From assembly GCF_030209475.1 (NCBI RefSeq), contig NZ_JARVRW010000018.1, positions 1 to 64,000 of the forward strand: 64,000 nt of DNA, in the 5' to 3' direction. Below, in pieces: positions 31,721 to 40,600 of this stretch. Source of the DNA: Microbacterium sp. lyk4-40-TSB-66. GTDB lineage: Bacteria > Actinomycetota > Actinomycetes > Actinomycetales > Microbacteriaceae. A program made the position numbers and the translations under genes. The notes below the pieces were generated by a model that was given only the letters and a program-made list of their open reading frames with translations, ran no database searches and was not told the origin of the DNA. The number at the start of each line of letters is the position of its first letter. Within the stretch, counting starts at the first letter, position 1.

Positions 31721-34700
31721 GTGTCGTATCTGGCCGTGCTGAGCCTGAAGAACCGCGCCCTCATCGCCCTGGTCACGATCGTGGCGGCGATCTTCGGTGG
31801 ACTGGCCCTGACGAGTCTCAAGCAGGAGCTCATCCCCTCGATCGAGTTCCCCCAGCTCGCCGTCGTCACCACCTACCCCGGCGCCTCGCCCGAGGTGGTC
31901 GAAGCCGACGTGTCGACGCCCATCGAGAACGCCATCCGGGGCGTCGAGGGGCTCGAGTCCACGACCGCGACCAGCACGACCAACTCCTCGATCGTGTCGG
32001 CGTCGTTCACCTACGGCACCGATCTCGCGGCCGCCCAGCAGAAGATCCTCGCCGCCATCGCCCGCATCGACGATCAGCTCCCCGAGTCGGCCGACACCAC
32101 CGTCGCGTCCGCCAGCATCGACGACTTCCCCGTCATCCAGCTCGCCGTCACCGGCTTCTCCGACGCCCAGGCCACGCAATCGGTGCTGCAGACGAGCGTC
32201 ATCCCCGACCTCGAAGACGTCGCGGGCGTCAACGGCGCCCAGATCGTCGGCGGCACCGGTCAGCGCGTGACCATCACCCCCGACTCCACCCGGCTGGGCG
32301 AGCGGGGCTTCAGCCAGCAGGCGATCACCGACGCCCTTGATGCCAACGGCATCCTCTTCCCGGGAGGCTCGCTGACCGAGGGCGACCAGACGCTCACCGT
32401 GCAGACCGGCGCGAAGCTCACGAGCGTCGACGAGATCGCCGCGCTCCCGCTCGTTCCCACCGACCAGGCGCAGTTCCAGGCGGGGCAGACCACGATCGGC
32501 GACGTCGCCGCCGTCGCCCTGCAGTCCGACCCCGTCACGACCCTCTCGCGGGTCGACGGGCAGCCGGCGCTGACCATCGCCGTCACCAAGCTCCCCGCCG
32601 CCAACACCGTCGACGTCTCGCGCGGAGTGCTCGCGGTGCTGCCCACTCTCGAGTCCGCTCTCGGCCAGGGCGCCACCTTCACCGTCGTCTTCGACCAGGC
32701 GCCGTTCGTTCAGCAGTCGATCGACGCGCTCGCGCAAGAGGGGCTGCTCGGTCTCGTCTTCGCGGTCGTCGTCATCCTGATCTTCCTGATGTCGGTGCGC
32801 TCGACGCTGGTCACGGCCATCTCGATCCCGACCAGCGTGCTCATCACCTTCGTCGGACTCCAGGCCTTCGGCTACTCGCTGAACATCCTCACCCTCGGCG
32901 CCCTCACCATCGCGATCGGCCGCGTCGTCGACGACTCCATCGTCGTCATCGAGAACATCAAGCGGCACTACGTCGGTGACGCCGAGAAGATCCCCACCAT
33001 CATCCGCGCGGTGCGCGAAGTGGCGGCCGCCATCACGGCATCCACGATCACCTCGGTCGCGGTGTTCCTGCCGATCGCCTTCGTCGGCGACGTCACCGGC
33101 GAGCTGTTCCGCCCGTTCTCGCTGACGGTGACGATCGCGATGGCGGCGTCGCTGCTGGTGTCGCTGACCATCGTGCCCGTGCTCGCATCGTGGTTCCTCA
33201 AGCCCGGAAAGGTGATCCGGGATGCCGAGGGCAACCCGGTCGACCCCGAGGCCGCCGACGCTCCGCCCACGCGACTGCAGAAGGCCTATGTGCCGGTGCT
33301 GAGCTGGACGCTCAAGCACTCCTGGGTCACCCTGACCCTGGCGGTGCTCGTGCTCGGCGGAACACTCGCATCGGTTCCGCTGCTGAAGACCGACTTCCTC
33401 GGGGATTCCGGCCAGAACACCTTCACCGTCACGCAGAAGATCGGTGCGGCCCCCAGCCTCGATGCCGAGGACGCCGCGGCCCAGCAGGTCGAGGCCGTGC
33501 TGCTGGACACCCCGGGCGTGCAGACGGTGCAGACCTCCATCGGCTCGAGCGGCTCCGCGCTGCGCGACGCGTTCTCGGGCGGCGGCACGGGCATCACGTA
33601 CTCGATCACCTCGGAGTCCGGCGCCGACCAGGTCGAGCTGCGCGAGCGCGTGCGCACCGAGCTCGAAGGCCTCACCGACGCCGGTGAGATCGAGGTTCGG
33701 GCAGCCGGCGGAGGATTCGGCTCGACCGACATCACCGTCGACGTCACCGCACCCGATTCGTCGTCTCTGCAGCAGGCGAGCGACGCGGTCGTGGCGGGTC
33801 TGCAGGGTCAGGACGGCATCGGTCAGGTCACCAGCAGCCTGTCGGCATCCCTGCCCTTCGTCTCGGTGCGCGTCGATCGTGACGCCGCCGCCGAGCGCGG
33901 CCTGTCGGAACGCGCCGTGGGGGCGCTGGTGTCGGGGGCTCAGCAGCCCCGACAGGCGGGCACGGTCGAGCTCGACGGTCGCGGCGTGACCGTGTACCTC
34001 GCCACGGCGAACCCTCCCCAGACGATCGACGACCTCCGCGCGCTGGAGATCCCCAGCGCGCGCGGCGCCGTGCGCCTCGACGAGATCGCCACGGTCGGCG
34101 AGAGCCAGACGCCGCCCTCGATCACGACCGCTCGGGGTCTGCGCACGGCATCCATCACCGTCACACCCACTTCCGACGACCTCGGCAGCTCCTCGGGCAC
34201 CGTCACCGACACGCTGGCGGGACTCTCGCTGCCCGACGGGGCGACGGCGAAGGTCGGAGGTGTCGTCACCGACCAGCAGGACGCGTTCTCGCAGCTCGGG
34301 TTGGCGCTGCTGGCGGCCATCCTCATCGTCTACGTGGTGATGGTGGCCACCTTCAAGTCGCTGCGTCAGCCGCTCGAGCTGCTCGTGTCGGTGCCGTTCG
34401 CCGCGACCGGCGCCATCGTGATGCTGCTCATCACGGGTGTGCCGCTGGGTGTCGCCGGAATGATCGGTGCGCTGATGCTCGTCGGCATCGTCGTGACCAA
34501 CGCCATCGTGCTCATCGACCTCGTGAACCAGTACCGCGCGCGCGGGCTGAGCGTGCACGACGCGACGATCGTGGGAGGGGCCCGGCGTCTGCGGCCCATC
34601 CTGATGACCGCGCTCGCGGCGATCTTCGCGCTGGTGCCCATGGCGCTCGGGATCACCGGACACGGAGGCTTCATCTCGCAGCCGCTCGCGGTCGTGGTCA

Positions 34701-34882
34701 TCGGCGGGCTGGTCTCGTCGACGTTCCTGACGCTGCTGGTACTGCCGACGCTCTACAACCTCATCGAAGGGGCGAGCGAGCGGCGTCGGGAGCGTCGGGC
34801 CGCGCGCGACGGAGACGAGGGGCGGCCATCGGGCGACGACGACCATCCGGTGACCCGTCGCGAGCTCCGCGCGCAGCACTGA
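31721..34882 (+). CDS. Efflux RND transporter permease (AcrB/HAE-type)
   Basis: 1053 residues, twelve membrane spans with two large extracytoplasmic loops. The start SLKNRALIALVTIVAAIFGGLA is the first span (quoted in part: NRALIALVTIVAAIFGG). PSIEFPQLAVVTTYPGASPE is the pore-domain hallmark, and GRVVDDSIVVIENIKRH in span 4 holds the two Asp of the proton relay. No adaptor or outer-membrane gene is near, as expected in a Gram-positive. Exports drugs or lipids by proton motive force; the substrate is unknown. GTG at 31721 is preferred; an upstream in-frame start at 31634 would include the promoter. Confidence 0.92.
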   Translation: MSYLAVLSLKNRALIALVTIVAAIFGGLALTSLKQELIPSIEFPQLAVVTTYPGASPEVVEADVSTPIENAIRGVEGLESTTATSTTNSSIVSASFTYGTDLAAAQQKILAAIARIDDQLPESADTTVASASIDDFPVIQLAVTGFSDAQATQSVLQTSVIPDLEDVAGVNGAQIVGGTGQRVTITPDSTRLGERGFSQQAITDALDANGILFPGGSLTEGDQTLTVQTGAKLTSVDEIAALPLVPTDQAQFQAGQTTIGDVAAVALQSDPVTTLSRVDGQPALTIAVTKLPAANTVDVSRGVLAVLPTLESALGQGATFTVVFDQAPFVQQSIDALAQEGLLGLVFAVVVILIFLMSVRSTLVTAISIPTSVLITFVGLQAFGYSLNILTLGALTIAIGRVVDDSIVVIENIKRHYVGDAEKIPTIIRAVREVAAAITASTITSVAVFLPIAFVGDVTGELFRPFSLTVTIAMAASLLVSLTIVPVLASWFLKPGKVIRDAEGNPVDPEAADAPPTRLQKAYVPVLSWTLKHSWVTLTLAVLVLGGTLASVPLLKTDFLGDSGQNTFTVTQKIGAAPSLDAEDAAAQQVEAVLLDTPGVQTVQTSIGSSGSALRDAFSGGGTGITYSITSESGADQVELRERVRTELEGLTDAGEIEVRAAGGGFGSTDITVDVTAPDSSSLQQASDAVVAGLQGQDGIGQVTSSLSASLPFVSVRVDRDAAAERGLSERAVGALVSGAQQPRQAGTVELDGRGVTVYLATANPPQTIDDLRALEIPSARGAVRLDEIATVGESQTPPSITTARGLRTASITVTPTSDDLGSSSGTVTDTLAGLSLPDGATAKVGGVVTDQQDAFSQLGLALLAAILIVYVVMVATFKSLRQPLELLVSVPFAATGAIVMLLITGVPLGVAGMIGALMLVGIVVTNAIVLIDLVNQYRARGLSVHDATIVGGARRLRPILMTALAAIFALVPMALGITGHGGFISQPLAVVVIGGLVSSTFLTLLVLPTLYNLIEGASERRRERRAARDGDEGRPSGDDDHPVTRRELRAQH

Positions 34883-35984
34883 CGAGGCCCCGCCGGAGAC
34901 CACGGCGGCGCCTCGGCCCGGACACCCGCTCGGGGACCTCGCCGAGCGGCGACCGGTGACGCGGTGACGGGATGGCGCCGCGCGGATCCGCCGGGCGACG
35001 GGGCGCGTCGGCACGAGTGCCCGTCCCGTCCGCGACGAAGTGCCGGGCGGTGCGATCGTCGTCGAACGGCGGAAGGCGGCGGGCGGCCGGACCGAGCGGG
35101 GTGGGCCGGACCCGAGTCGTGCCCGTGAGGCGATCGTCGCCTCGGGACCCGCCCTCGACCGCCGCGCGGGAGGGCGCGGGGGAGATGGCGAGGCGGGGGA
35201 CCGGCCGCCGGAGGGCGCCGACGACGAGCCGGACGCGACGACCGGCGAGCGGGAGGTGGGAGCGGCGGCGCGGGCCGCACGCGACTCCGCGATCCTCGGC
35301 ATCCGTTCGCTGTTCGCCTCGGCGCGCGACCGCGCCGAGCGTGTGGGTGAGCATGCCCGACCACGCGAACATGGCCCCGCACGAGATCGTCTCGAACAGG
35401 GCGAGGTTGATCGTGGCGGTGACGAAGAGCGCGATCGAGAGGGCGAGCCACACCAGGGCGATGCCGGTGCTCACCACCATGCGCGCACCGAGTCGGCGCA
35501 GCATGACCGGAGCGCTCACGAGAAGGACGAGGAAACCGAGCACCATCATGGCCGCCACCCGGTCGTGGAGGTCCTTGTCGGTGTTCAGGGGCACGCATCC
35601 CACCAGGGCGAGGCTGATGCCGACCACGTTCAGGCAGACGCACGCGAGGGTCGCGGAGCCGCGCCGGACGGTTCCTCGGCCGAGGCGGCGGACATCCCGT
35701 CGGACGAAGAAGGCGAACACGACGACCATGAGTCCGCTGACCTTCAGTGTCGTATTGAACAATGCACTCGAGAAATCACCGAAGATTCCGAGTTGGCTGA
35801 AATGCAGTTGCCACCAGAGCGGGTCGCTGGTGGTGGCCATGGAAAGCAGCAATCCGCCGAGCAGGACGGAGAGCACTGCCGCGCCGACGTGCAGCGACGG
35901 CAGGGCCGCGAGGCGGCGGGAGAGGCCGCCGAGGCGCGGTAGGAGGAGGTTTTCGGGGTCGACTGACGGGAGCGCGGTGCTCAT
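34761..35984 (-). CDS. DUF998-like membrane protein with an abnormal C-terminal tail
   Basis: 407 residues as read. Residues about 1-225 are a normal six-span membrane protein (SLHVGAAVLSVLLGGLLLSM, LKVSGLMVVVFAFFVR, LACVCLNVVGISLALVGCV, VAAMMVLGFLVLLVSAPV, VVSTGIALVWLALSIALFV, FAWSGMLTHTLGAVA) with the DUF998-type GCVPLNTDKDLHDRVAAM loop. From about residue 228 the frame continues for about 180 residues of Arg/Pro-rich, non-conserved-looking sequence and runs 122 bases antisense into the RND gene. A lost stop or a frameshift is likely. The ATG at 35984 follows GAGGAAAG. Confidence 0.7.
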   Translation of the reverse strand: MSTALPSVDPENLLLPRLGGLSRRLAALPSLHVGAAVLSVLLGGLLLSMATTSDPLWWQLHFSQLGIFGDFSSALFNTTLKVSGLMVVVFAFFVRRDVRRLGRGTVRRGSATLACVCLNVVGISLALVGCVPLNTDKDLHDRVAAMMVLGFLVLLVSAPVMLRRLGARMVVSTGIALVWLALSIALFVTATINLALFETISCGAMFAWSGMLTHTLGAVARRGEQRTDAEDRGVACGPRRRSHLPLAGRRVRLVVGALRRPVPRLAISPAPSRAAVEGGSRGDDRLTGTTRVRPTPLGPAARRLPPFDDDRTARHFVADGTGTRADAPRRPADPRGAIPSPRHRSPLGEVPERVSGPRRRRGLRRGLVSAARGARDGSPDGRRRPMAAPRLRRARPDAPDAARSPLR

Positions 35985-36193
35985 GTGGGGGAGTCTTTCC
36001 TCGGGACGGAACGGGACCCCCAGCACGTGGGATCCTCGGCCCCCGTCGGCTTCAAACGGACTTTTGCCGAGAGAGCCGTGGTTCTCGGCCGCCCCGGCCT
36101 CGACGATTACCGTCACCGCAAATGGTAGCTTTTGTCCGCGTGAATTGAATCCGCTTGTTCTTTCTTTTCCCCCAGGTCAACGAAAAGAAATGC

Positions 36194-36215
36194 GTGTCCC
36201 CCAAATGGGGGACAC
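36194..36215 (-). terminator. Intrinsic terminator of the aldose epimerase operon
   Basis: A perfect nine-base-pair stem (GTGTCCCCC/GGGGGACAC) with a four-base loop is followed on the minus strand by the T-rich GCATTTCTTTTCG. It starts ten bases after the epimerase stop codon. Confidence 0.8.
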
Positions 36216-36225
36216 GTAAGGGTGT

Positions 36226-37128
36226 TCAGGAGAAGCGGACGCCCCATTCCCGCGCCAGGACGGACCCCGGCTGCAGGGTGTCGAGGTCGGTCCCGGTGGC
36301 GAAGGCGTTCGCCGGCGCCGTCATGGGTTCGATCGCCACGGCGAGCGGGTGTCCCGGGTAGCGATCGGTCGTGAAGACCTGGACCCACCGGAAGCCCTCG
36401 TCCTGCCAGAGCTCCAGGCGGCGCCCGTCGGGGGCGGTGAGCGTGTGCCGGGCGCGACCCTCGGCATCCCGTTCGAGGCCGCGATAGCCGTTGTCGAGCG
36501 CGGCGTCGCCCAGCCGACGACCGCCGCGCAGGTCGGTCGCGTCGTCGACGGGCACCTCGTCGACGGGGATGTTCCGTTCGTCGACCACGAGCGTCGTCGA
36601 GCCGGTGGACCGCACCACGAGATCCTCGGTCGCGACGCCGCCGATCTGGAAGTAGGGGTGCACGCCCAGCGCGACGGGGGCCGTTCGCGCCCCGACGTTC
36701 TCGATGTCGTGCGCGACGCGCAGCCCGTCGGACTCGAGCGTGTAGGTGACCCGCGTGCGCAGATGGAACGGGTACCCCGTCTGCGGCACGACGTCGGCGC
36801 CGAGCACCAGCCGTTCGTCGGTGTGCTCGAGGGGCTGATACGTCCCGAATCGCAGCAGGCCGTGGCTGGCGTTGCCGAACTTCGGCTCGCTGATCGCGAG
36901 CTGCTGAGCCTCACCCTCGAAGGTGTACCGGCCGTCGCGGATGCGGTTCGGCCACGGCACGAGGACGACCCCGGATGCCGCGGGCGTGGGCAGATCGTCG
37001 GGATAGCGCGGCACGAGATCGACGCCGTCGACCACCAGGGCACGCAGCGCCGCACCCACCTGGCTGATCTCGGCGGACGAACGGGGTCCGCGCAGGTGGA
37101 AACGCTGGCCGGTGGGATCGGCGGTCAT
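36226..37128 (-). CDS. Aldose 1-epimerase family protein
   Basis: 300 residues, galactose mutarotase-like beta-sandwich. Seen: VLVPWPNRIRDGRYTFEG, the His of NASHGLLRFG, the His of LGVHPYFQIGG, and the Glu of AVAIEPMTAPANAFATG near the C terminus. Interconverts alpha and beta anomers of a hexose. Overlaps the upstream ABM-domain gene by four bases, so they form a two-gene operon, ended by the hairpin at 36194. The specific sugar is not evident. Confidence 0.92.
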   Translation of the reverse strand: MTADPTGQRFHLRGPRSSAEISQVGAALRALVVDGVDLVPRYPDDLPTPAASGVVLVPWPNRIRDGRYTFEGEAQQLAISEPKFGNASHGLLRFGTYQPLEHTDERLVLGADVVPQTGYPFHLRTRVTYTLESDGLRVAHDIENVGARTAPVALGVHPYFQIGGVATEDLVVRSTGSTTLVVDERNIPVDEVPVDDATDLRGGRRLGDAALDNGYRGLERDAEGRARHTLTAPDGRRLELWQDEGFRWVQVFTTDRYPGHPLAVAIEPMTAPANAFATGTDLDTLQPGSVLAREWGVRFS

Positions 37129-37748
37129 GACGAGGCCTTTCTGGAGCGGGGTGGACGCTGCAGCCACGGCCGCAGCAGGCGGGTGACCCACGGGAGCACC
37201 GCGTAGGTCATGACGGGGGTCAGCATGAGCGTCGTGGCCAGCACGCGCAGCACGAGCGGGACCTCGGCGAAACCGGGGATGAAGCCCAGCAGCCAGGACG
37301 CCAGGAGGTTGGTGGGGAAGAACCCGACCCAGATGGTGACGGCCTGCTTCCACCGAGGGGGCGCGGCCGGCACCGGCTGCTGCACGGGCGAGGTCGTGGC
37401 ATCCACGGGGGCGAGCACCGAACCGAATGAGGCGTCGAACCAGCCCTCGATGCCGGTGCGCCGCTCGACGCGTTCCTCGCGCGCGAAGGGGCGACCGGAG
37501 TCGAGCCACCACTGCCGTTGCGACGAGGCCTCCCACCCCTCGAGCGTGGTGATGTCGCGGAACCGGTACAGCATGTACCAGAGGTCGCTGTCTTCCCCGG
37601 CGCGCACCCACCCCGAGCCGAGGAAGCCCGGGAAGGCGGTCGCGAGGTCGGTGCCGGCCTGCATCCAGGAGGTCGCTTCGGCGGTGCGCGTCGGATCGAT
37701 GCGCCGCTCGATCGCCACCGTGATGGGGTGGGCGTCGGTGTCTGCCAT
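37125..37748 (-). CDS. Antibiotic biosynthesis monooxygenase-like (ABM) domain membrane protein
   Basis: 207 residues. Residues about 5-105 match the dimeric ferredoxin-like ABM fold (HPITVAIERRIDPTRTAE, FPGFLGSGWVR, DLWYMLYRFRDITTLEGW). Residues about 130-195 hold two hydrophobic segments (AVTIWVGFFPTNLLASWLLG and VLATTLMLTPVMTYAVLPWV), a layout known from related actinobacterial proteins. Function unknown; a signalling or quinone-related role cannot be judged. GAAGAT lies six bases before the ATG, as in the leaderless genes. Confidence 0.85.
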   Translation of the reverse strand: MADTDAHPITVAIERRIDPTRTAEATSWMQAGTDLATAFPGFLGSGWVRAGEDSDLWYMLYRFRDITTLEGWEASSQRQWWLDSGRPFAREERVERRTGIEGWFDASFGSVLAPVDATTSPVQQPVPAAPPRWKQAVTIWVGFFPTNLLASWLLGFIPGFAEVPLVLRVLATTLMLTPVMTYAVLPWVTRLLRPWLQRPPRSRKASS

Positions 37749-37810
37749 GCGTCCATCTTCGGGCACCCGCGCGCGCGTGCGTCGCGCGACGTGCGGCGTC
37801 CCGGTGCCCC

Positions 37811-37982
37811 GTCCCACTTGTGGGGGAGTGTGTCCCATTCGTGGCCGGTGTGGGTGGTGGGGACTCGCCGTAAGTGGGACGCGGGTGTCGGCGAGTGGTC
37901 GGTGGGGACCTCGTCCCACTTGTGGGGGAGTGTGTCCCATTCGTGGCTGGTGAGGGTGGTGGGAAGTCGCCATAAGTGGGAC
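37811..37982. repeat. Two copies of a 70-bp element with GTCCCACTT/AAGTGGGAC ends
   Basis: Units at 37811-37880 and 37913-37982 (period 102). Each starts GTCCCACTTGTGGGGG and ends TAAGTGGGAC, so the termini are inverted repeats. The interior TGTCCCATTCGTGG is conserved. Only 32 bases lie between the units, also partly repeated. It sits between divergent genes. Possible small mobile element or a structured RNA. Confidence 0.75.
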
Positions 37983-38028
37983 GAGGGTCGACAGGGAGCG
38001 GCATGGATGCCATTCCCAGGCGCGGGCT

Positions 38029-38225
38029 GTAACGTGGTGCGGTCGGCTCTGGACACCGTGCGTGATGCGCGGAATGGGTTTGTAGTCCAAGGGGCCGATG
38101 GACAGGACGCGATCGCGGCCTCGACCATCACTAGTGAATTGGCCCCCGGCCGACGAGAGTCCGGGTTTCGCACCGCCATGAGCGGCGTCGCTGTTTCGCG
38201 CGAACAGAACCCAGGAAGTTTCCTC
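38029..38225 (+). promoter_or_regulatory. TAACGT promoter element and long 5' leader of the RNA helicase gene
   Basis: TAACGT near 38029 is the best -10 candidate. It would give a 5' leader of about 185 bases before the ATG, with AGGAAG as ribosome site. Long leaders are known for cold-induced and self-regulated DEAD-box helicase genes. No ORF or known riboswitch is seen in it. Transcription start is inferred only. Confidence 0.35.
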
Positions 38226-40550
38226 ATGCCCAAGAACAAGAAGCCCGCCGGCGGTCGTCCCGCCAAGAATTTCGAGCCGCGCTACGCCGCTCAGACCTCT
38301 TTCCAGGACCGCAAGCGTCGCCCCGGCGCGGAGGGCCCGGCCAAGCCCGGCAGCAAGAGCCCCAGCCACCGCGGCTACCGCCCCGAGGCGGAGTCGGCCG
38401 GTGACAAGGGTCGCTGGAACGCCTCCGATCGCGCCGGCCGCAGCGAGGCCCGTAGCATCCGCACCTCGGCGCGCGACGACCGTCCTGCCCGTTCGTTCGA
38501 CGACCGTCCGGCTCGTTCATTCGATCGCACCGATCGCCCCGCCCGGTCGTTCGATCGTGACGAGCGTCCGCGTCGTGACGCCGGCGAGCGTCCCGCCCGT
38601 TCGTTCGACCGCACCGACCGTCCGGCTCGTTCGTTCGATCGCAACGACCGTCCGGCTCGTTCGTTCGATCGCACCGACCGTCCGGCTCGTTCGTTCGATC
38701 GCACCGATCGCCCGGCTCGTTCGTTCGATCGTGACGAGCGTCCTCGTCGTGACGCCGGTGAGCGTCCCGCGCGTTCGTTCGACCGTAACGATCGCCCCGC
38801 GCGTTCGTTCGACGACCGCCCGGCTCGTTCGTTCGACCGCACCGATCGCCCGGCGCGTTCGTTCGACCGCACCGATCGCCCGGCTCGTTCGTTCGATCGT
38901 GACGAGCGTCCTCGTCGTGACGCCGGTGAGCGTCCCGCCCGTTCGTTCGACCGGACCGACCGTCCCGCGCGGTCGTTCGATCGTGACGAGCGTCCCCGTC
39001 GTGACGCCGGTGAGCGTCCCGCTCGTTCGTTCGACCGTAGCGACCGTCCCGCGCGTTCGTTCGAGGACCGTCCCGCCCGGTCGTTCGATCGTGACGAGCG
39101 TCCCCGTCGTGACGCCGGTGAGCGTCCCGCGCGTTCGTTCGACCGTAGCGACCGCCCCGCGCGTTCGTTCGAGGACCGTCCCGCCCGGTCGTTCGACCGC
39201 AGCGACCGTCCGGCTCGTTCGTTCGACGACCGCCCGCGTCGTAACGACGGCCCGAGCCGCAGCGACTGGAACAACACCCCGAAGCGCTCGGTCGAGCACG
39301 AGCAGCGTGTCGACGTCGTGCACGAGCGCCTGCAGGCGCAGGCGGTGGACGCCGCCACCGAGACTGGCGCCGGCTTCGCCGAGCTCGGCCTCGGCGACAA
39401 CCTGGTGCGCGCCCTCGCCGGGCTCGGAGCGGCGAACCCCTTCCCCATCCAGGCCGCCACGGTGAAGCCGATCCTCGACGGTCGTGACGTCCTCGCCCGT
39501 GGCCGCACCGGCTCGGGCAAGACGATCGCCTTCGGCGCCCCGCTCGTCGAGCGGATCCTGCGCGCCCAGGCCGGTCAGCGTCGCGAGTTCGGACGCTCGC
39601 CCAAGGCGCTCATCCTCGCGCCGACCCGTGAGCTGGCCCTGCAGATCGACGGCACCGTCCAGGTGCTCGCGCGCAGCGTCGGCCTCTTCACCACGCAGAT
39701 CTACGGTGGTGTGCCCCAGGCGCGCCAGGTGGGTGCGCTGAAGAAGGGTGTCGACATCGTCATCGGCACCCCCGGCCGCATCGAAGACCTCCTCAACCAG
39801 GGGAAGCTCGACCTCTCGCAGGTGCAGGTGACCGTGCTCGACGAGGGCGATCACATGTGCGAGCTCGGATTCCTCGAGCCCGTGCAGCGCATCCTGCGCG
39901 CCACTGCGGCCGGCAGCCAGAAGCTGCTGTTCTCGGCCACGCTCGACCGCGAGGTCGCCGCTCTGGTCGAGGAGTTCCTCGTGGAGCCCGCCGTCTACGA
40001 GGTCGCCGGCGAGGACCAGGACTCCGGGACGATCGAGCACCGCGTGCTCGTCATCGACCACCGCGACAAGGCCGAGATCCTCGGCTCGCTCGTCGACCGG
40101 GCGGGCAAGACCCTCGTCTTCGCCCGCACCCGCGCGTACGCCGAGATGCTCGCGGAGCAGTTCGACGATGCCGGCGTCGCCGCGGTCGCCCTGCACGGCG
40201 ACCTGAACCAGCAGAAGCGCACCCGCAACCTCGAGAAGCTCACTTCGGGACGCGTCAACGTGCTCGTCGCCACCGACGTCGCCGCGCGCGGCATCCACGT
40301 CGACGACATCGACCTGGTCATCCAGGCCGACGCGCCCGATGAGTACAAGACGTACCTGCACCGTTCGGGCCGCACAGGCCGCGCCGGTCGCAGCGGCACC
40401 GTGGTGACCCTGATCACGCGTCAGCGTCAGCGTCGCATGACCGAACTGCTCGACCGGGCGGAGATCCAGGCACCGTTCGAGCCGGCGCAGCTCGGCGACG
40501 ACCTGATCGAGGAGATCTCGGGTCGCCAGTTGGCGAACGTCACCGCGTAA
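38226..40550 (+). CDS. DEAD/DEAH-type RNA helicase with an expanded RSFD repeat domain
   Basis: 774 residues, cytosolic RNA unwinding. Residues about 85-340 are imperfect tandem copies of a ten-residue RPARSFDRTD-like unit, Arg/Asp-rich and disordered. The helicase core follows: the Q-motif region PFPIQAATVKPILDG, motif I RGRTGSGKT (Lys432), PTRELALQ, TPGRIEDLL, motif II LDEGDHMCELGF, motif III FSATLD, VLVATDVAARGIHVDD and HRSGRTGRAGRSG. Motif II is DEGD (residues 539-542) and not DEAD. The N-terminal repeat domain probably binds RNA or drives condensation; usual helicases of this group carry such RGG/RS-type tails at the C terminus. AGGAAG precedes the ATG. A hairpin terminator follows. Confidence 0.92.
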   Translation: MPKNKKPAGGRPAKNFEPRYAAQTSFQDRKRRPGAEGPAKPGSKSPSHRGYRPEAESAGDKGRWNASDRAGRSEARSIRTSARDDRPARSFDDRPARSFDRTDRPARSFDRDERPRRDAGERPARSFDRTDRPARSFDRNDRPARSFDRTDRPARSFDRTDRPARSFDRDERPRRDAGERPARSFDRNDRPARSFDDRPARSFDRTDRPARSFDRTDRPARSFDRDERPRRDAGERPARSFDRTDRPARSFDRDERPRRDAGERPARSFDRSDRPARSFEDRPARSFDRDERPRRDAGERPARSFDRSDRPARSFEDRPARSFDRSDRPARSFDDRPRRNDGPSRSDWNNTPKRSVEHEQRVDVVHERLQAQAVDAATETGAGFAELGLGDNLVRALAGLGAANPFPIQAATVKPILDGRDVLARGRTGSGKTIAFGAPLVERILRAQAGQRREFGRSPKALILAPTRELALQIDGTVQVLARSVGLFTTQIYGGVPQARQVGALKKGVDIVIGTPGRIEDLLNQGKLDLSQVQVTVLDEGDHMCELGFLEPVQRILRATAAGSQKLLFSATLDREVAALVEEFLVEPAVYEVAGEDQDSGTIEHRVLVIDHRDKAEILGSLVDRAGKTLVFARTRAYAEMLAEQFDDAGVAAVALHGDLNQQKRTRNLEKLTSGRVNVLVATDVAARGIHVDDIDLVIQADAPDEYKTYLHRSGRTGRAGRSGTVVTLITRQRQRRMTELLDRAEIQAPFEPAQLGDDLIEEISGRQLANVTA
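38480..39240. repeat. Coding tandem repeats of the helicase N-terminal region
   Basis: DNA-level repeats of about 27-36 bases built on CGTTCGTTCGA and encoding DRPARSF units, with longer blocks that include GACGAGCGTC. High identity between copies shows recent expansion and contraction. The repeats keep the antisense frame open over thousands of bases, which creates spurious ORFs. Confidence 0.85.
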
Positions 40551-40560
40551 GCGTGTGCAT

Positions 40561-40594
40561 CGAAACCCCCGTCGCGCGTGCGGCGGGGGTTTCG
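40561..40594 (+). terminator. Hairpin terminator after the RNA helicase gene
   Basis: CGAAACCCCCG (40561-40571) pairs perfectly with CGGGGGTTTCG (40584-40594); the loop is 12 bases. It begins ten bases after the stop codon. No separate T-tract follows. Confidence 0.65.
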
Positions 40595-40600
40595 CGCGTT

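Noticed and set aside
30434..35302. 1622-residue minus-strand open frame across the acyl ligase and RND genes
   Set aside because: It is antisense to two well-supported genes, has His/Arg/Asp/Gly-rich low-complexity composition, and shows no family motif. GC-rich DNA with few stops on the opposite strand explains it.
38029..38225. tRNA-like or riboswitch in the helicase leader
   Set aside because: No cloverleaf or T-loop consensus could be drawn, and no known riboswitch core was recognised; only a long leader is supported.
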